Shown one piece after another: positions 10,360 through 18,058 of a stretch of DNA of 64,000 nucleotides. The notes beneath the pieces were generated by a model that searched no databases, was not told the origin of the DNA, and saw nothing but the letters and a program-made list of their open reading frames with translations. The stretch lies in assembly GCF_001047375.1 (NCBI RefSeq), contig NZ_LFVU01000024.1, positions 62,001 through 126,000 of the forward strand, read 5' to 3'. Made by a program: the position numbers and the translations under genes. Positions within the stretch are counted from its first letter, which is position 1, and each line of letters begins with the position of its first letter. Source of the stretch: Clostridium cylindrosporum DSM 605 (GTDB lineage Bacteria; Bacillota; Clostridia; Clostridiales; Caloramatoraceae).

Positions 10360-11160
10360 TTACTTCATTCCTGATAATGTAACTCCCTGCTGAAACTTTT
10401 TCTGAAGTAGTACATAAAAAATAAATGCAGGTAAAAATGTTAAAGTAGCACCTGCCATAACAAGACCATAGTTAGTATGATGCTGTACTCCAAGAGTTGA
10501 CATGCCAACAGTTAGTGTTTTCATATCATCCCCACTAGTTGCAACAAGGGGCCATAAAAACTCATTCCATGCACCTATAAAGGTAAATATAGAAAGAGCA
10601 ACTATTGATGGTTTTATTAATGGAAGTACTATGTATAAAAATATTTTAAATTCTGAAAGCCCATCTATTCTTGCAGATTCAATAAGTTCCCTTGGTATAT
10701 TTAGTATGGACTGTCTCATTAAAAATACTCCAAATGCAGTTGGTAGAGGAAGAATTAATGCCCAGTATGTATTTAAAAGTCCTAGATTTTTCATAATTAT
10801 ATACAGTGGAATCATAGTAACCTGAGATGGAATTATAAGTGTCATTATCATAAAAAAGAAAATAGATTCATTTCCCTTAAAATCAAGTTTTGCAAATGAG
10901 TAAGCTGCAAGGGAACTAAATGTAACATTAAGTATTACCCCAGATACTGCTATAAAGCTACTATTAATAAAGTACCTTAGGAAAGTAGAATCTTGAAGTA
11001 TTGTTTTATAATTTTCTAGTGTTAGTGATGTAAAACTTATATTGTATTCGTTGTATGTTACGTTAAATGATATTAACAACATGTATATAAAAGGAATTAC
11101 CATACAACTAGCTATAATAATTAATAAGAAATTTGATATTGCACTTTTTAGCGTTTTCAT
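10360..11160 (-). CDS. Sugar ABC transporter permease, MalG type
   Basis: A 266-residue integral membrane protein with about six transmembrane helices. It has the EAA-type loop that docks the ATPase, ESARIDGLSEFKIFLYIVLPL at about residues 162-182, as in carbohydrate (CUT1) importers. It pairs with the MalF-type permease 11 bp upstream and the lipoprotein encoded before that. No ATP-binding subunit lies in the operon; CUT1 systems of clostridia often share a MsmK/UgpC-type ATPase encoded elsewhere. The sugar is unknown, though the downstream DUF4091 gene suggests an oligosaccharide. Confidence 0.92.
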   Translation of the reverse strand: MKTLKSAISNFLLIIIASCMVIPFIYMLLISFNVTYNEYNISFTSLTLENYKTILQDSTFLRYFINSSFIAVSGVILNVTFSSLAAYSFAKLDFKGNESIFFFMIMTLIIPSQVTMIPLYIIMKNLGLLNTYWALILPLPTAFGVFLMRQSILNIPRELIESARIDGLSEFKIFLYIVLPLIKPSIVALSIFTFIGAWNEFLWPLVATSGDDMKTLTVGMSTLGVQHHTNYGLVMAGATLTFLPAFIFYVLLQKKFQQGVTLSGMK

Positions 11161-11171
11161 ATAACTCCCCC

Positions 11172-12056
11172 TTAATATATTGTAGATTTATCTCTTTTTA
11201 AAAGTGTTTTTTGAAGTATACTAACTGTAGCTATAATAAATAATAGAACATTTGCTACACTCATTGCATACCCTGCATTAAAATCCTTAAAGGATAAATT
11301 ATATATATTAAGAACAAGAGTCATAGTTCTAGTTCCAGGCCCTCCACCTGTTAAATTGTATATAAGATCAAAGGTTTGAAATGACCATATTACCCCAAGA
11401 AATACAACCATAATTGTTGTTGGCTTAAGTAGAGGTAATGTAATATCTTTAAATTCTTGTAGTTTATTTACACCATCAAGTTTAGCTGCCTCATATACAT
11501 TTCTATCAACATCCATAATTGCCGATACATATATAACAACAAAGTACCCTATATTCTTCCATATATTAATAGCTATAAGGGTAAAAAGAACAATACTTGG
11601 ATTACCTAACCAGTTAGGTGGTGTAGCTCCAAAGATATTAAATATCATGTTTATAGGAGAGGTCTGTAAGTTTAAGAATACCTTCCATATAACACTTATA
11701 AGTAACATAGATGATATAACAGGTATAAATATAACTCCCTTTACAAAATTATAAAACTTACTTTCTTTACTAGTTAGCCATACAGCAAATATTAGGGCTA
11801 TTATTGTTTGAAAAGGTACAGATACAAGGGAAAATATAAGGGTGTTTTTTAATGAATCCTTAAACATTGTGTCTGTTAAAAGGCCCTTGTAATTTTCTAG
11901 TCCTATAAACTCAGCTGGACTCATAATATTATACTTTGTAAAGCCAAATACCATAGACATTATCATAGGTATAATATAAAAAGAAAATAGTATTATACCT
12001 ATTGGAAGTATATACATATATGGTGTTAACTTCTTTAGTTTTAATTTTTTTATCAT
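11172..12056 (-). CDS. Sugar ABC transporter permease, MalF type
   Basis: A 294-residue membrane protein with six predicted helices and the EAA loop YEAAKLDGVNKLQEFKDITLP near residues 185-205. It is the first of the two permeases and forms the channel heterodimer with the MalG-type partner whose gene starts 11 bp downstream. The ribosome site before the ATG at 12056 is weak (GAAAG). The lysine-rich N-terminus before helix 1 is typical of the family. Confidence 0.92.
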   Translation of the reverse strand: MIKKLKLKKLTPYMYILPIGIILFSFYIIPMIMSMVFGFTKYNIMSPAEFIGLENYKGLLTDTMFKDSLKNTLIFSLVSVPFQTIIALIFAVWLTSKESKFYNFVKGVIFIPVISSMLLISVIWKVFLNLQTSPINMIFNIFGATPPNWLGNPSIVLFTLIAINIWKNIGYFVVIYVSAIMDVDRNVYEAAKLDGVNKLQEFKDITLPLLKPTTIMVVFLGVIWSFQTFDLIYNLTGGGPGTRTMTLVLNIYNLSFKDFNAGYAMSVANVLLFIIATVSILQKTLLKRDKSTIY

Positions 12057-12134
12057 ACTTTCAATTTAATGAGGGAGCATACTATAGATACTAACCCCCT
12101 CTTAAACTCCTTTACTATTTAATTTAGTCAATAA

Positions 12135-12356
12135 TTAAGCTTTAACATTTAATCTAGCCCCTACAGTATTAAAATTTATACCTTGTATACCTATATAAAA
12201 CTTCTTTGGGTCGTATGAACTCCAAAATTCATTTACGCTAATCTCCATACTTTTACATGTCTTTATAACTAAGTCTAAACAAAGGTAGTCTCCCGCTGCA
12301 TTTCCCTGTGCTCTAAAATTTGAATTAACACCATAAGGATTTATAGCTGATATCAT
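12135..12356 (-). CDS. Small protein of unknown function in sugar ABC operon
   Basis: A 73-residue reading frame between the solute-binding-protein terminator and the permeases. It has a convincing ribosome site (GGAGG, 8 nt before the ATG at 12356), so it is probably real. The product has no signal peptide, membrane segment or motif I recognise. It reads as a soluble, mixed alpha/beta polypeptide with one central cysteine pair (DYLCLDLVIKTCKS). The position suggests a regulator or accessory factor of the importer, but nothing in the sequence proves that. Confidence 0.6.
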   Translation of the reverse strand: MISAINPYGVNSNFRAQGNAAGDYLCLDLVIKTCKSMEISVNEFWSSYDPKKFYIGIQGINFNTVGARLNVKA

Positions 12357-12537
12357 TTAACATGCCTCCATAATTTATTTTTCAAACTTTAATTATGATA
12401 AAAAATACCTTACGCCTTGTGTTAGTTAAATTTATAATGACAATAGTATATTATATGATTATAGGATAACATCGTTTATTCTAATTGATTAAAATTATCT
12501 GTAAGGACTATTCTATAATAAATTTTTATAAAATTAA

Positions 12538-12565
12538 GATAGCCACTAGAAAACTAGTGGCTATC
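12538..12565 (-). terminator. Terminator between binding-protein and downstream genes
   Basis: Stem GATAGCCACTAG (12538-12549) / CTAGTGGCTATC (12554-12565) with an AAAA loop, followed on the minus strand by TTAATTTTAT. It sits 40 bp after the binding-protein gene and probably lets only part of the transcription reach the permease genes, giving excess binding protein. Confidence 0.8.
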
Positions 12566-12606
12566 TAACCTTCTAAATAGATAGTTTCTAAGTAGTAGGT
12601 ATTAAT

Positions 12607-13926
12607 TTACTTTGAATTTTTTGAAATAAGATCGTTTGCATATTTAGCAGCATCATTTAAAGCAGCTTCCGGTGACTTTTCACCATTCATTGTCTTTTGA
12701 AGCTCTTTCCATAGATACTCATAAATTTCAACTCCATTAGGCCCAACAACAAGTGGTCTATATATTCCCTTGTCCTTTTCAATCATTTCCTTAAATTTAG
12801 GATCTCCTTGGTATGGTTCATCCTTACTTATAGGAGCTCTTGGATTATACTTATGGAATGCTGTCATTGACTCAGCGCTTAGCATATGCTTCATAAGCTT
12901 AAATGAAAGATCCTTATCCTTAGCAGCTGACATTAATGTTAATTGATCAACTGATGCAAATGTAGCAGCCTTTTTATCCTTCATTGAAATAGTAAAGTCA
13001 TACTTTAAGTTTTTAAATTCCTTATCGAAAAGTTCTGATGCCTTAGATGAAAGTCCTATGGCAAATGCAGCCTTTCCAGGCCCGAAAACAGTTTTAAGCA
13101 TATCTTCGTTAGTCTTACTCATAGCATCACTTGGTATTATCTTATATGTATTCTTCATATCATAAAGGAACTTCGCAGCCTTTACTCCTGCTGCATCGTT
13201 AAACTTAACTCCCTTTAAATCCTCAGTGTAAATATCTCCACCTGCTTGCCATAGGTAATTGTACCAGTTCCAGTTAAGGTCACCAAAGAAAGTAGCACCC
13301 CATCCTTGGGCAAATCCCCATTGATCAACCTTGCCATCTCCATTAATATCCTTAGTAGCCTTTTTAGCTACAGTTAAAAACTCATCCCAAGTAATTGGCT
13401 CATGCTTCTTAAGCTTAGCAAGTATAGCCGCTTCTCCAGTAGCCTTTACTATATCTTCATTAAAGTAAAGCACACCTGGGTTTGCAGCTTCTATTGGGAA
13501 ACCATACATTCCCCCCATCATTTTAGATGCATCAAGATATGTATAGTTTTTAAAATCTTCATCTGTAAAACGCTTAGTTAAATCTTCTACTGCACCCATT
13601 TTTATAAATTGTGGGTACATTTCAGCATACATATATCCAACGTCAGGACCTGTTCCTGCTTGAATTGCTGTAGCGTATTTTTCCGGGTAATTTTGCCACG
13701 GTATAATTTCAAGTTTAATCTTACAGTTATTTTCTTTTTCAAACTTTTTAAATATTGGTTCCCATACAGGCTTATCATTTGGCCCTATAGGTGGAAGCCA
13801 AACAGTAATTTCCTTAGCTGATGAAGTGCTTTTTGACTTGTTATCTGATTTACTACAAGAAGCAAAGGCTGCAATAGTAACCACAAGTATAAGCATCGTA
13901 GCTAAGATTTTTGAAAATCTTTTCAT
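12607..13926 (-). CDS. Sugar ABC transporter substrate-binding lipoprotein
   Basis: A 439-residue extracytoplasmic solute-binding protein of the carbohydrate (family 1) type. It has an N-terminal lipoprotein signal ending in AAFASC, where the cysteine would be lipidated. The mature part shows the two-lobed signature, with VWLPPIGPNDKPVW at the start of lobe I, AIQAGTGPDVGYM, and a hinge region around NWNWYNYLWQAGG. A calcium-loop-like insert, DINGDGKVDQWGF, is present near residue 190. It heads the operon that continues with a small protein, two permeases and a DUF4091 protein. A strong terminator directly follows it. Confidence 0.93.
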   Translation of the reverse strand: MKRFSKILATMLILVVTIAAFASCSKSDNKSKSTSSAKEITVWLPPIGPNDKPVWEPIFKKFEKENNCKIKLEIIPWQNYPEKYATAIQAGTGPDVGYMYAEMYPQFIKMGAVEDLTKRFTDEDFKNYTYLDASKMMGGMYGFPIEAANPGVLYFNEDIVKATGEAAILAKLKKHEPITWDEFLTVAKKATKDINGDGKVDQWGFAQGWGATFFGDLNWNWYNYLWQAGGDIYTEDLKGVKFNDAAGVKAAKFLYDMKNTYKIIPSDAMSKTNEDMLKTVFGPGKAAFAIGLSSKASELFDKEFKNLKYDFTISMKDKKAATFASVDQLTLMSAAKDKDLSFKLMKHMLSAESMTAFHKYNPRAPISKDEPYQGDPKFKEMIEKDKGIYRPLVVGPNGVEIYEYLWKELQKTMNGEKSPEAALNDAAKYANDLISKNSK

Positions 13927-13977
13927 GTGTAATCCCCCTTAAATTTTTATATTATTGCAAGTTTTTATAAAAAAACA

Positions 13978-14015
13978 AATAGTAAGAGAAGAAATGCATT
14001 TCTTCTCTTACTATT
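13978..14015 (-). terminator. Perfect 38-nt palindrome, terminator of hxlR gene or leader hairpin
   Basis: Two 19-nt arms (13978-13996 and 13997-14015) are exact reverse complements with no spacer. On the minus strand they are followed by TTTGTTTTTTT. This fits the terminator of the CcdA-HxlR operon. It is also only 50 bp upstream of the binding-protein start, so it could lie in that gene's 5' leader. Confidence 0.7.
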
Positions 14016-14097
14016 CATGTTACATAATTATTTATTTTATGTATAATAGTTTTAATCTATGCCAAATTTATACATTATTACATTTATCTATAACAAA

Positions 14098-14535
14098 TTA
14101 CTTGTTTTTATCTTCATAGACATTAACTATTAGATCCTCTACATATTCATTACAGTTACTACAATAATATTTTATTTCAACTTTTTCTCCACATTTTTCA
14201 TGTAAAACTGTCTTATCACAATTATCTAAATGCTTTTCTCCCCAAATAATCATAGAGTAAAACACATCCCTAAAATCTTCGCCTTTTTCAGTTAAAACAT
14301 ATTTATATCTAGGAGGATGCTCACTATATAATTCTGCTATTATTAACTTATTTTCTTCGAGAAGCTTTAATCTATTTGATAATATATTAGTAGGAATAGG
14401 AGATAAGGCTTCTAAAAGATTTTTGTATATATTTATACCTTTAAAAATTCTATGAAGAACTAGTAGTGTCCACTTATCTCCTACAATATTTAATGTATTT
14501 GCTAAATTACACTTTAGGTTATAATTAAGTTTCAC
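14098..14535 (-). CDS. HxlR-family winged-helix transcriptional regulator
   Basis: A 145-residue MarR/HxlR-type DNA-binding protein. The N-terminal CNLANTLNIVGDKWTLLVL matches the HxlR hallmark, with the early cysteine (Cys9) that acts as redox sensor in some family members. The winged helix follows (ILSNRLKLLEENKLI, then YVLTEKGEDF). The C-terminus adds a CxxxxxxxxxCxxC stretch (CGEKVEIKYYCSNC) that looks like a small zinc ribbon, unusual for the family. The gene lies 16 bp behind the CcdA-thioredoxin gene, so it is cotranscribed and probably autoregulates that operon in response to thiol or redox stress (inference). Confidence 0.88.
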   Translation of the reverse strand: MKLNYNLKCNLANTLNIVGDKWTLLVLHRIFKGINIYKNLLEALSPIPTNILSNRLKLLEENKLIIAELYSEHPPRYKYVLTEKGEDFRDVFYSMIIWGEKHLDNCDKTVLHEKCGEKVEIKYYCSNCNEYVEDLIVNVYEDKNK

Positions 14536-14551
14536 TTAAATCACCTCTTAA

Positions 14552-15745
14552 TTATTTTACAGATTCTATTAATTGTTTCATAGTAGTTTCATCCATAGCC
14601 CCAGGGCTAAAATGTTTTATATTTCCTTCTTTATCTATTATAAATGTAGTAGGAAATGCATTAATATAGTAGCTTTCTCCAAGTTCAAATTCACTATCAA
14701 ATACTACAGGGAAGGTATAATTATTTTCCTTTAAAAAGTTAGTTATATACTCTTCGTCCCTTTCTTTGAATATCTCAGGAAATGTAGCTCCAAGAATTAT
14801 AACATCACCTTTATTTTCGCCATATTCTTTATAAACCTTTTCTATGCTTGGCATCTCTTCTTTACATGGAGGACACCATGTTGCCCAAAAGTTTAAAAAT
14901 ACAGTTTTTCCTTTATAATCACTAAGGGTATGTGTCTTTCCATATTGATCAGTTAATGTAAAATCAGGTGCAACATCCTTATCCTCTTCCTTAGATCCTT
15001 CTTCTAATTGCTCCTTAGACTCTTGAACCTTTGGAGTAGAGTCTTTAAAGAAATAATTATATGTTCTCTCTGCTCCATTTGCCATCATTACAGCTCCTGA
15101 TATTATAAGGATTATTCCACCAATAGCTTTAATAATATTCATATTCTTTTTAATACTATCAAGTATCTTAAATAGTTTATTATAAAATAAAGCTATAACA
15201 ATAAATGGTACAATAAATCCCATAGAATAAACAAATATTAATATATTTCCACTTAATACACTTTCTGAGCTTGATGCCATAACAAGTACAGATGCTAAAA
15301 TAGGACCTATACATGGAGTCCATCCAAAACTAAATGTAAATCCAAGTAAGTATGCAGTTAAAGGTTTCATATTCTTTACTTCCATATTAAACTTCTTTTC
15401 TCTTTGTAGATAAGGAATCCTCAAAAGTCCCATGTAGAAAAGTCCCATTATTATAATAAGAAGTCCTCCAAAAAACATCAATATATCCTTATTTGATGAT
15501 AGTATCTTATTTAAAAAACTAACTGATGATCCTAATATAAAAAATGTAGTTGATATACCTAATGTAAATAGAATGGTATTTTTAAATAGATATGTATTTC
15601 TAAACTTTATATTTTCATCTTTCACAGAACCTACACTACTATTAGATAAAATACTTATGTAAATAGGTAGTATAGGTAATATACAAGGAGAAAAAAAGGA
15701 AATTATTCCTTGAAAGAAAACAACAACTATCTTTAAATAATCCAT
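14552..15745 (-). CDS. CcdA-type membrane protein fused to TlpA/ResA thioredoxin
   Basis: A 397-residue fusion. Residues 1-225 are a CcdA/DsbD-beta type module with about six helices, which carries electrons across the membrane; the PCILPILPIY and WTPCIGPILA segments hold its redox cysteines. Residues about 255-397 are an extracytoplasmic TlpA/ResA thioredoxin with the active site WCPPC and the cis-proline segment INAFPTTFI. The fusion would pass reductant from cytoplasmic thioredoxin directly to surface protein thiols. It has a strong ribosome site (AGGAGG) and its own promoter, and is followed by the HxlR regulator gene. Confidence 0.9.
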   Translation of the reverse strand: MDYLKIVVVFFQGIISFFSPCILPILPIYISILSNSSVGSVKDENIKFRNTYLFKNTILFTLGISTTFFILGSSVSFLNKILSSNKDILMFFGGLLIIIMGLFYMGLLRIPYLQREKKFNMEVKNMKPLTAYLLGFTFSFGWTPCIGPILASVLVMASSSESVLSGNILIFVYSMGFIVPFIVIALFYNKLFKILDSIKKNMNIIKAIGGIILIISGAVMMANGAERTYNYFFKDSTPKVQESKEQLEEGSKEEDKDVAPDFTLTDQYGKTHTLSDYKGKTVFLNFWATWCPPCKEEMPSIEKVYKEYGENKGDVIILGATFPEIFKERDEEYITNFLKENNYTFPVVFDSEFELGESYYINAFPTTFIIDKEGNIKHFSPGAMDETTMKQLIESVK

Positions 15746-15781
15746 AAACTAGCCTCCTAATACTACTAACTTTCTTTTAAC

Positions 15782-15807
15782 AAGTTACTTTACTTTTTAA
15801 AGTTACT
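15782..15807 (-). promoter_or_regulatory. Direct repeat, possible HxlR operator
   Basis: Two copies of AAGTTACT on the plus strand (15782-15789 and 15800-15807), 18 bp apart start to start, lie between the promoter -10 element and the ribosome site of the CcdA-thioredoxin gene. The HxlR gene in the same operon makes this an obvious candidate binding site, but no binding is shown. Confidence 0.35.
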
Positions 15808-15813
15808 AATATT

Positions 15814-15842
15814 AGTATATATATACTTATGTAGAGTGTCAA
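15814..15842 (-). promoter_or_regulatory. Sigma-A-type promoter of the CcdA-thioredoxin/HxlR operon
   Basis: Minus strand: TTGACA (15842-15837), a 17-bp spacer, then TATACT (15819-15814). A perfect -35 and near-perfect -10. Confidence 0.8.
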
Positions 15843-15867
15843 ATAATCCTTAATACTTCATAAAATA

Positions 15868-15897
15868 AAAACCTCTAGAATAAATTCTAGAGGTTTT
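15868..15897 (-). terminator. Terminator at the end of the microcompartment operon
   Basis: A 14-bp perfect stem, AAAACCTCTAGAAT / ATTCTAGAGGTTTT, with a 2-nt centre, downstream of the adenine-deaminase-like gene. The stem ends in Ts on the minus strand. It closes the operon that begins near 27690. Confidence 0.85.
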
Positions 15898-15927
15898 AAA
15901 TATATTAAGCTATAAGCTTATATTCTA

Positions 15928-17742
15928 TTATTCAACAACTGCAGGAAGAATCTTGAAGTTGTTAACGTCTACTAGACCGAAATCAGTAATCTTCCAGTCT
16001 GGTGAAGTTGAAAGACCTACGAATGAAAGGTGCATGAATGGTGCATGAATCTTACATCCTAGTTCGTTCTTAACTAGAGCTTCTAGTTGAGCAATCTTAG
16101 CTGAAACTTCGAATCCGTTAAGTTCGTCAGTTATAAGACCTCCAACTGGTAGTGCAAGTTCGTCAATTACTCTACCGTTGTTAGAAACAGCAATTCCACC
16201 CTTAAGTTCGATTACTCTGTTAGCAGCAATCATCATATCCTTGTAGTTTGTACCTACAACTAGGATATTGTGAGTGTCATGAGCGATTGATTCAGCGAAA
16301 GCACCAGTCTTAAGACCGAATCCATTGATAAATGCCTTACCAATGTTTCCGTTTCTTCCGTATCTTTCTAGACAGCAGATTGGAAGACAGTCTTGAGCTG
16401 TATCAGCAACAACTACACCGTTGTTTACTCTTACGTTGAATTCCATCTTACCAGTTAGGTTTTGGTCTGGAATAACTTCCATTGCTCTAACTGTAGCAGT
16501 TGAACCATTTGCAGCTATTTCAAGATCCTTTTCAGTTACAGGACCTCTCTTAACTGAGTTCTTGCATGAATCTGGGTAAGTGTAAGTTGGAAGGTCTATT
16601 AGAAGTTTTCCTTCAGCAGCTACTAGCTTACCTTCGATAAATACAGCATCAACAACCATGTTGTTAAGGTCACTGATGATAGCAATGTCAGCAAGTCTTC
16701 CAGCTAGAAGAGCTCCTCTGTCATTGAATCCCCAGTAAGTTGCAGGGTTAATTGTAACCATTTGAATAGCTTCAACTGGATTAACACCTTCTCTGATTGT
16801 TCTAGCTACGATATCGTTCATGTGTCCCTTCTTTTCAAGGTCTTCAGCAACCATATCGTCTGAAGCTAGGATAAGTCTTCTTGAGTCTAGTCCTTCTTCA
16901 GTTACAGCCTTGATACATTCAGCCATGTTTCTTTGAGTTGAACCTTCTCTCATGAATACGTAAACACCTTGTCTTACCTTTTCTACACATTCATCTTTCT
17001 TAGTTGTTTCGTGGCATGAACAAGTTCCTCCACAAGCGATGATGTGAGCTGCAAGGTCGCATCCAAATAGATCTGGAGCATTACCGTCAACTGGCTTTCC
17101 AAGTGACTTAGCGTATTGAGTTGATGCTACAAGGTCATCAATAACTTCTGGAGTGTTATTGTAAACGTGTTGAGCGTTACTGAACCCTTGAAGTTCCCCA
17201 ATACCTAGTATGTTTGGATAGTTTAGAAGATCTTCCATGTCCTTTGAAGTTACATCGTATGATGCAGTTTCAAGTGTTGGACAGTCTGGAACTAGAGCTG
17301 GAACTTGAAGTTGTACGTGGTTTGGTACAACTGAACATTCATCAGCCATAGCCTTCATTCCTATTGGTCCTAGTGAGTTACCAATTTCATGTGGGTCTGC
17401 AACTAGAGTTGTAGTACCTGATGGAATTGATAGTCTTGAGAATTCTGTTACTGTAAGCATTGAGCTTTCAAAGTGCATGTGTGAATCCATAAATCCTGGT
17501 GAGATGTACTTACCTTGTACATCAACAACAACAGTGTTTGGTCCAACTAGCTTTGAAGCGTCCCCAACTACAAGGATGTATTTCCCCTTTATAGCTACGT
17601 CTGCTACGTAGATTTCTCTTGATATAACGTTAATAACGTTACCATGGTATAGTACGATGTCTGCATGATCCTTATCGCCCATTAGAACATCGATTAACTT
17701 TCTGTATTCGATTGATTCTTTAAGTGACTTCATGTTAAGCAT
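15928..17742 (-). CDS. Adenine-deaminase-family amidohydrolase, candidate 4-aminoimidazole deaminase
   Basis: A 604-residue amidohydrolase with the full adenine deaminase (Ade) architecture: RKLIDVLMGDKDHADIVLYHG at the N-terminus, metal ligands His88 and His90 in DSHMHFESSM, GTTTLVADPHEIGNSLG, LASDDMVAEDL, and a C-terminal KITDFGLVDV segment. Ade enzymes replace an exocyclic amino group on adenine with oxygen. Here the gene ends the microcompartment operon, 19 bp after the BMC-P gene. The xanthine fermentation pathway needs an enzyme that deaminates 4-aminoimidazole to 4-imidazolone, a chemically similar step. I therefore infer that role; a plain adenine deaminase feeding hypoxanthine into the pathway is the alternative. 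Start chosen at 17742 (GGGGAGG 8 nt upstream). Confidence 0.85.
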   Translation of the reverse strand: MLNMKSLKESIEYRKLIDVLMGDKDHADIVLYHGNVINVISREIYVADVAIKGKYILVVGDASKLVGPNTVVVDVQGKYISPGFMDSHMHFESSMLTVTEFSRLSIPSGTTTLVADPHEIGNSLGPIGMKAMADECSVVPNHVQLQVPALVPDCPTLETASYDVTSKDMEDLLNYPNILGIGELQGFSNAQHVYNNTPEVIDDLVASTQYAKSLGKPVDGNAPDLFGCDLAAHIIACGGTCSCHETTKKDECVEKVRQGVYVFMREGSTQRNMAECIKAVTEEGLDSRRLILASDDMVAEDLEKKGHMNDIVARTIREGVNPVEAIQMVTINPATYWGFNDRGALLAGRLADIAIISDLNNMVVDAVFIEGKLVAAEGKLLIDLPTYTYPDSCKNSVKRGPVTEKDLEIAANGSTATVRAMEVIPDQNLTGKMEFNVRVNNGVVVADTAQDCLPICCLERYGRNGNIGKAFINGFGLKTGAFAESIAHDTHNILVVGTNYKDMMIAANRVIELKGGIAVSNNGRVIDELALPVGGLITDELNGFEVSAKIAQLEALVKNELGCKIHAPFMHLSFVGLSTSPDWKITDFGLVDVNNFKILPAVVE

Positions 17743-17761
17743 TTTTAGTGCCTCCCCTCAA

Positions 17762-18046
17762 TTACTTCTCAATGGAGCTTCTGTCTACATCAACGTAGTC
17801 AATAATACCAATTATAGCTGCATCTATTGCAGAATCAGGCTTTTCAGCAGCATTTCTTGATGCCGTACCTGTAGTGAACATCACAATTTCACCAATACCT
17901 GCTCCAACAGTATCTACCATTATAATTGGATCTCCATTAGCTTTTAGGTCTATGTCAAGTGGTTGAGTAAGCATTAGCTTACTTCCCGTTAATGTTTCAT
18001 CTTTCCTTGTCGCTACAACGTTTCCTATTACTTTTCCTATATTCAT
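17762..18046 (-). CDS. BMC-P (EutN/CcmL) pentameric shell vertex protein
   Basis: A 94-residue protein of the EutN/CcmL/PduN family, whose pentamers cap the vertices of the icosahedral microcompartment shell. The family pattern is clear: IGKVIGNVVATRKDETLTGSK at the N-terminus, VDTVGAGIGEIVMFTTG in the middle and the C-terminal DAAIIGIIDYVDV. It is the only BMC-P gene in the window. It lies between the flavoprotein gene (12 bp upstream) and the adenine-deaminase-like gene (19 bp downstream). The ribosome site GGGAG precedes the ATG. Confidence 0.95.
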   Translation of the reverse strand: MNIGKVIGNVVATRKDETLTGSKLMLTQPLDIDLKANGDPIIMVDTVGAGIGEIVMFTTGTASRNAAEKPDSAIDAAIIGIIDYVDVDRSSIEK

Positions 18047-18058
18047 AGTTTTCTCCCT

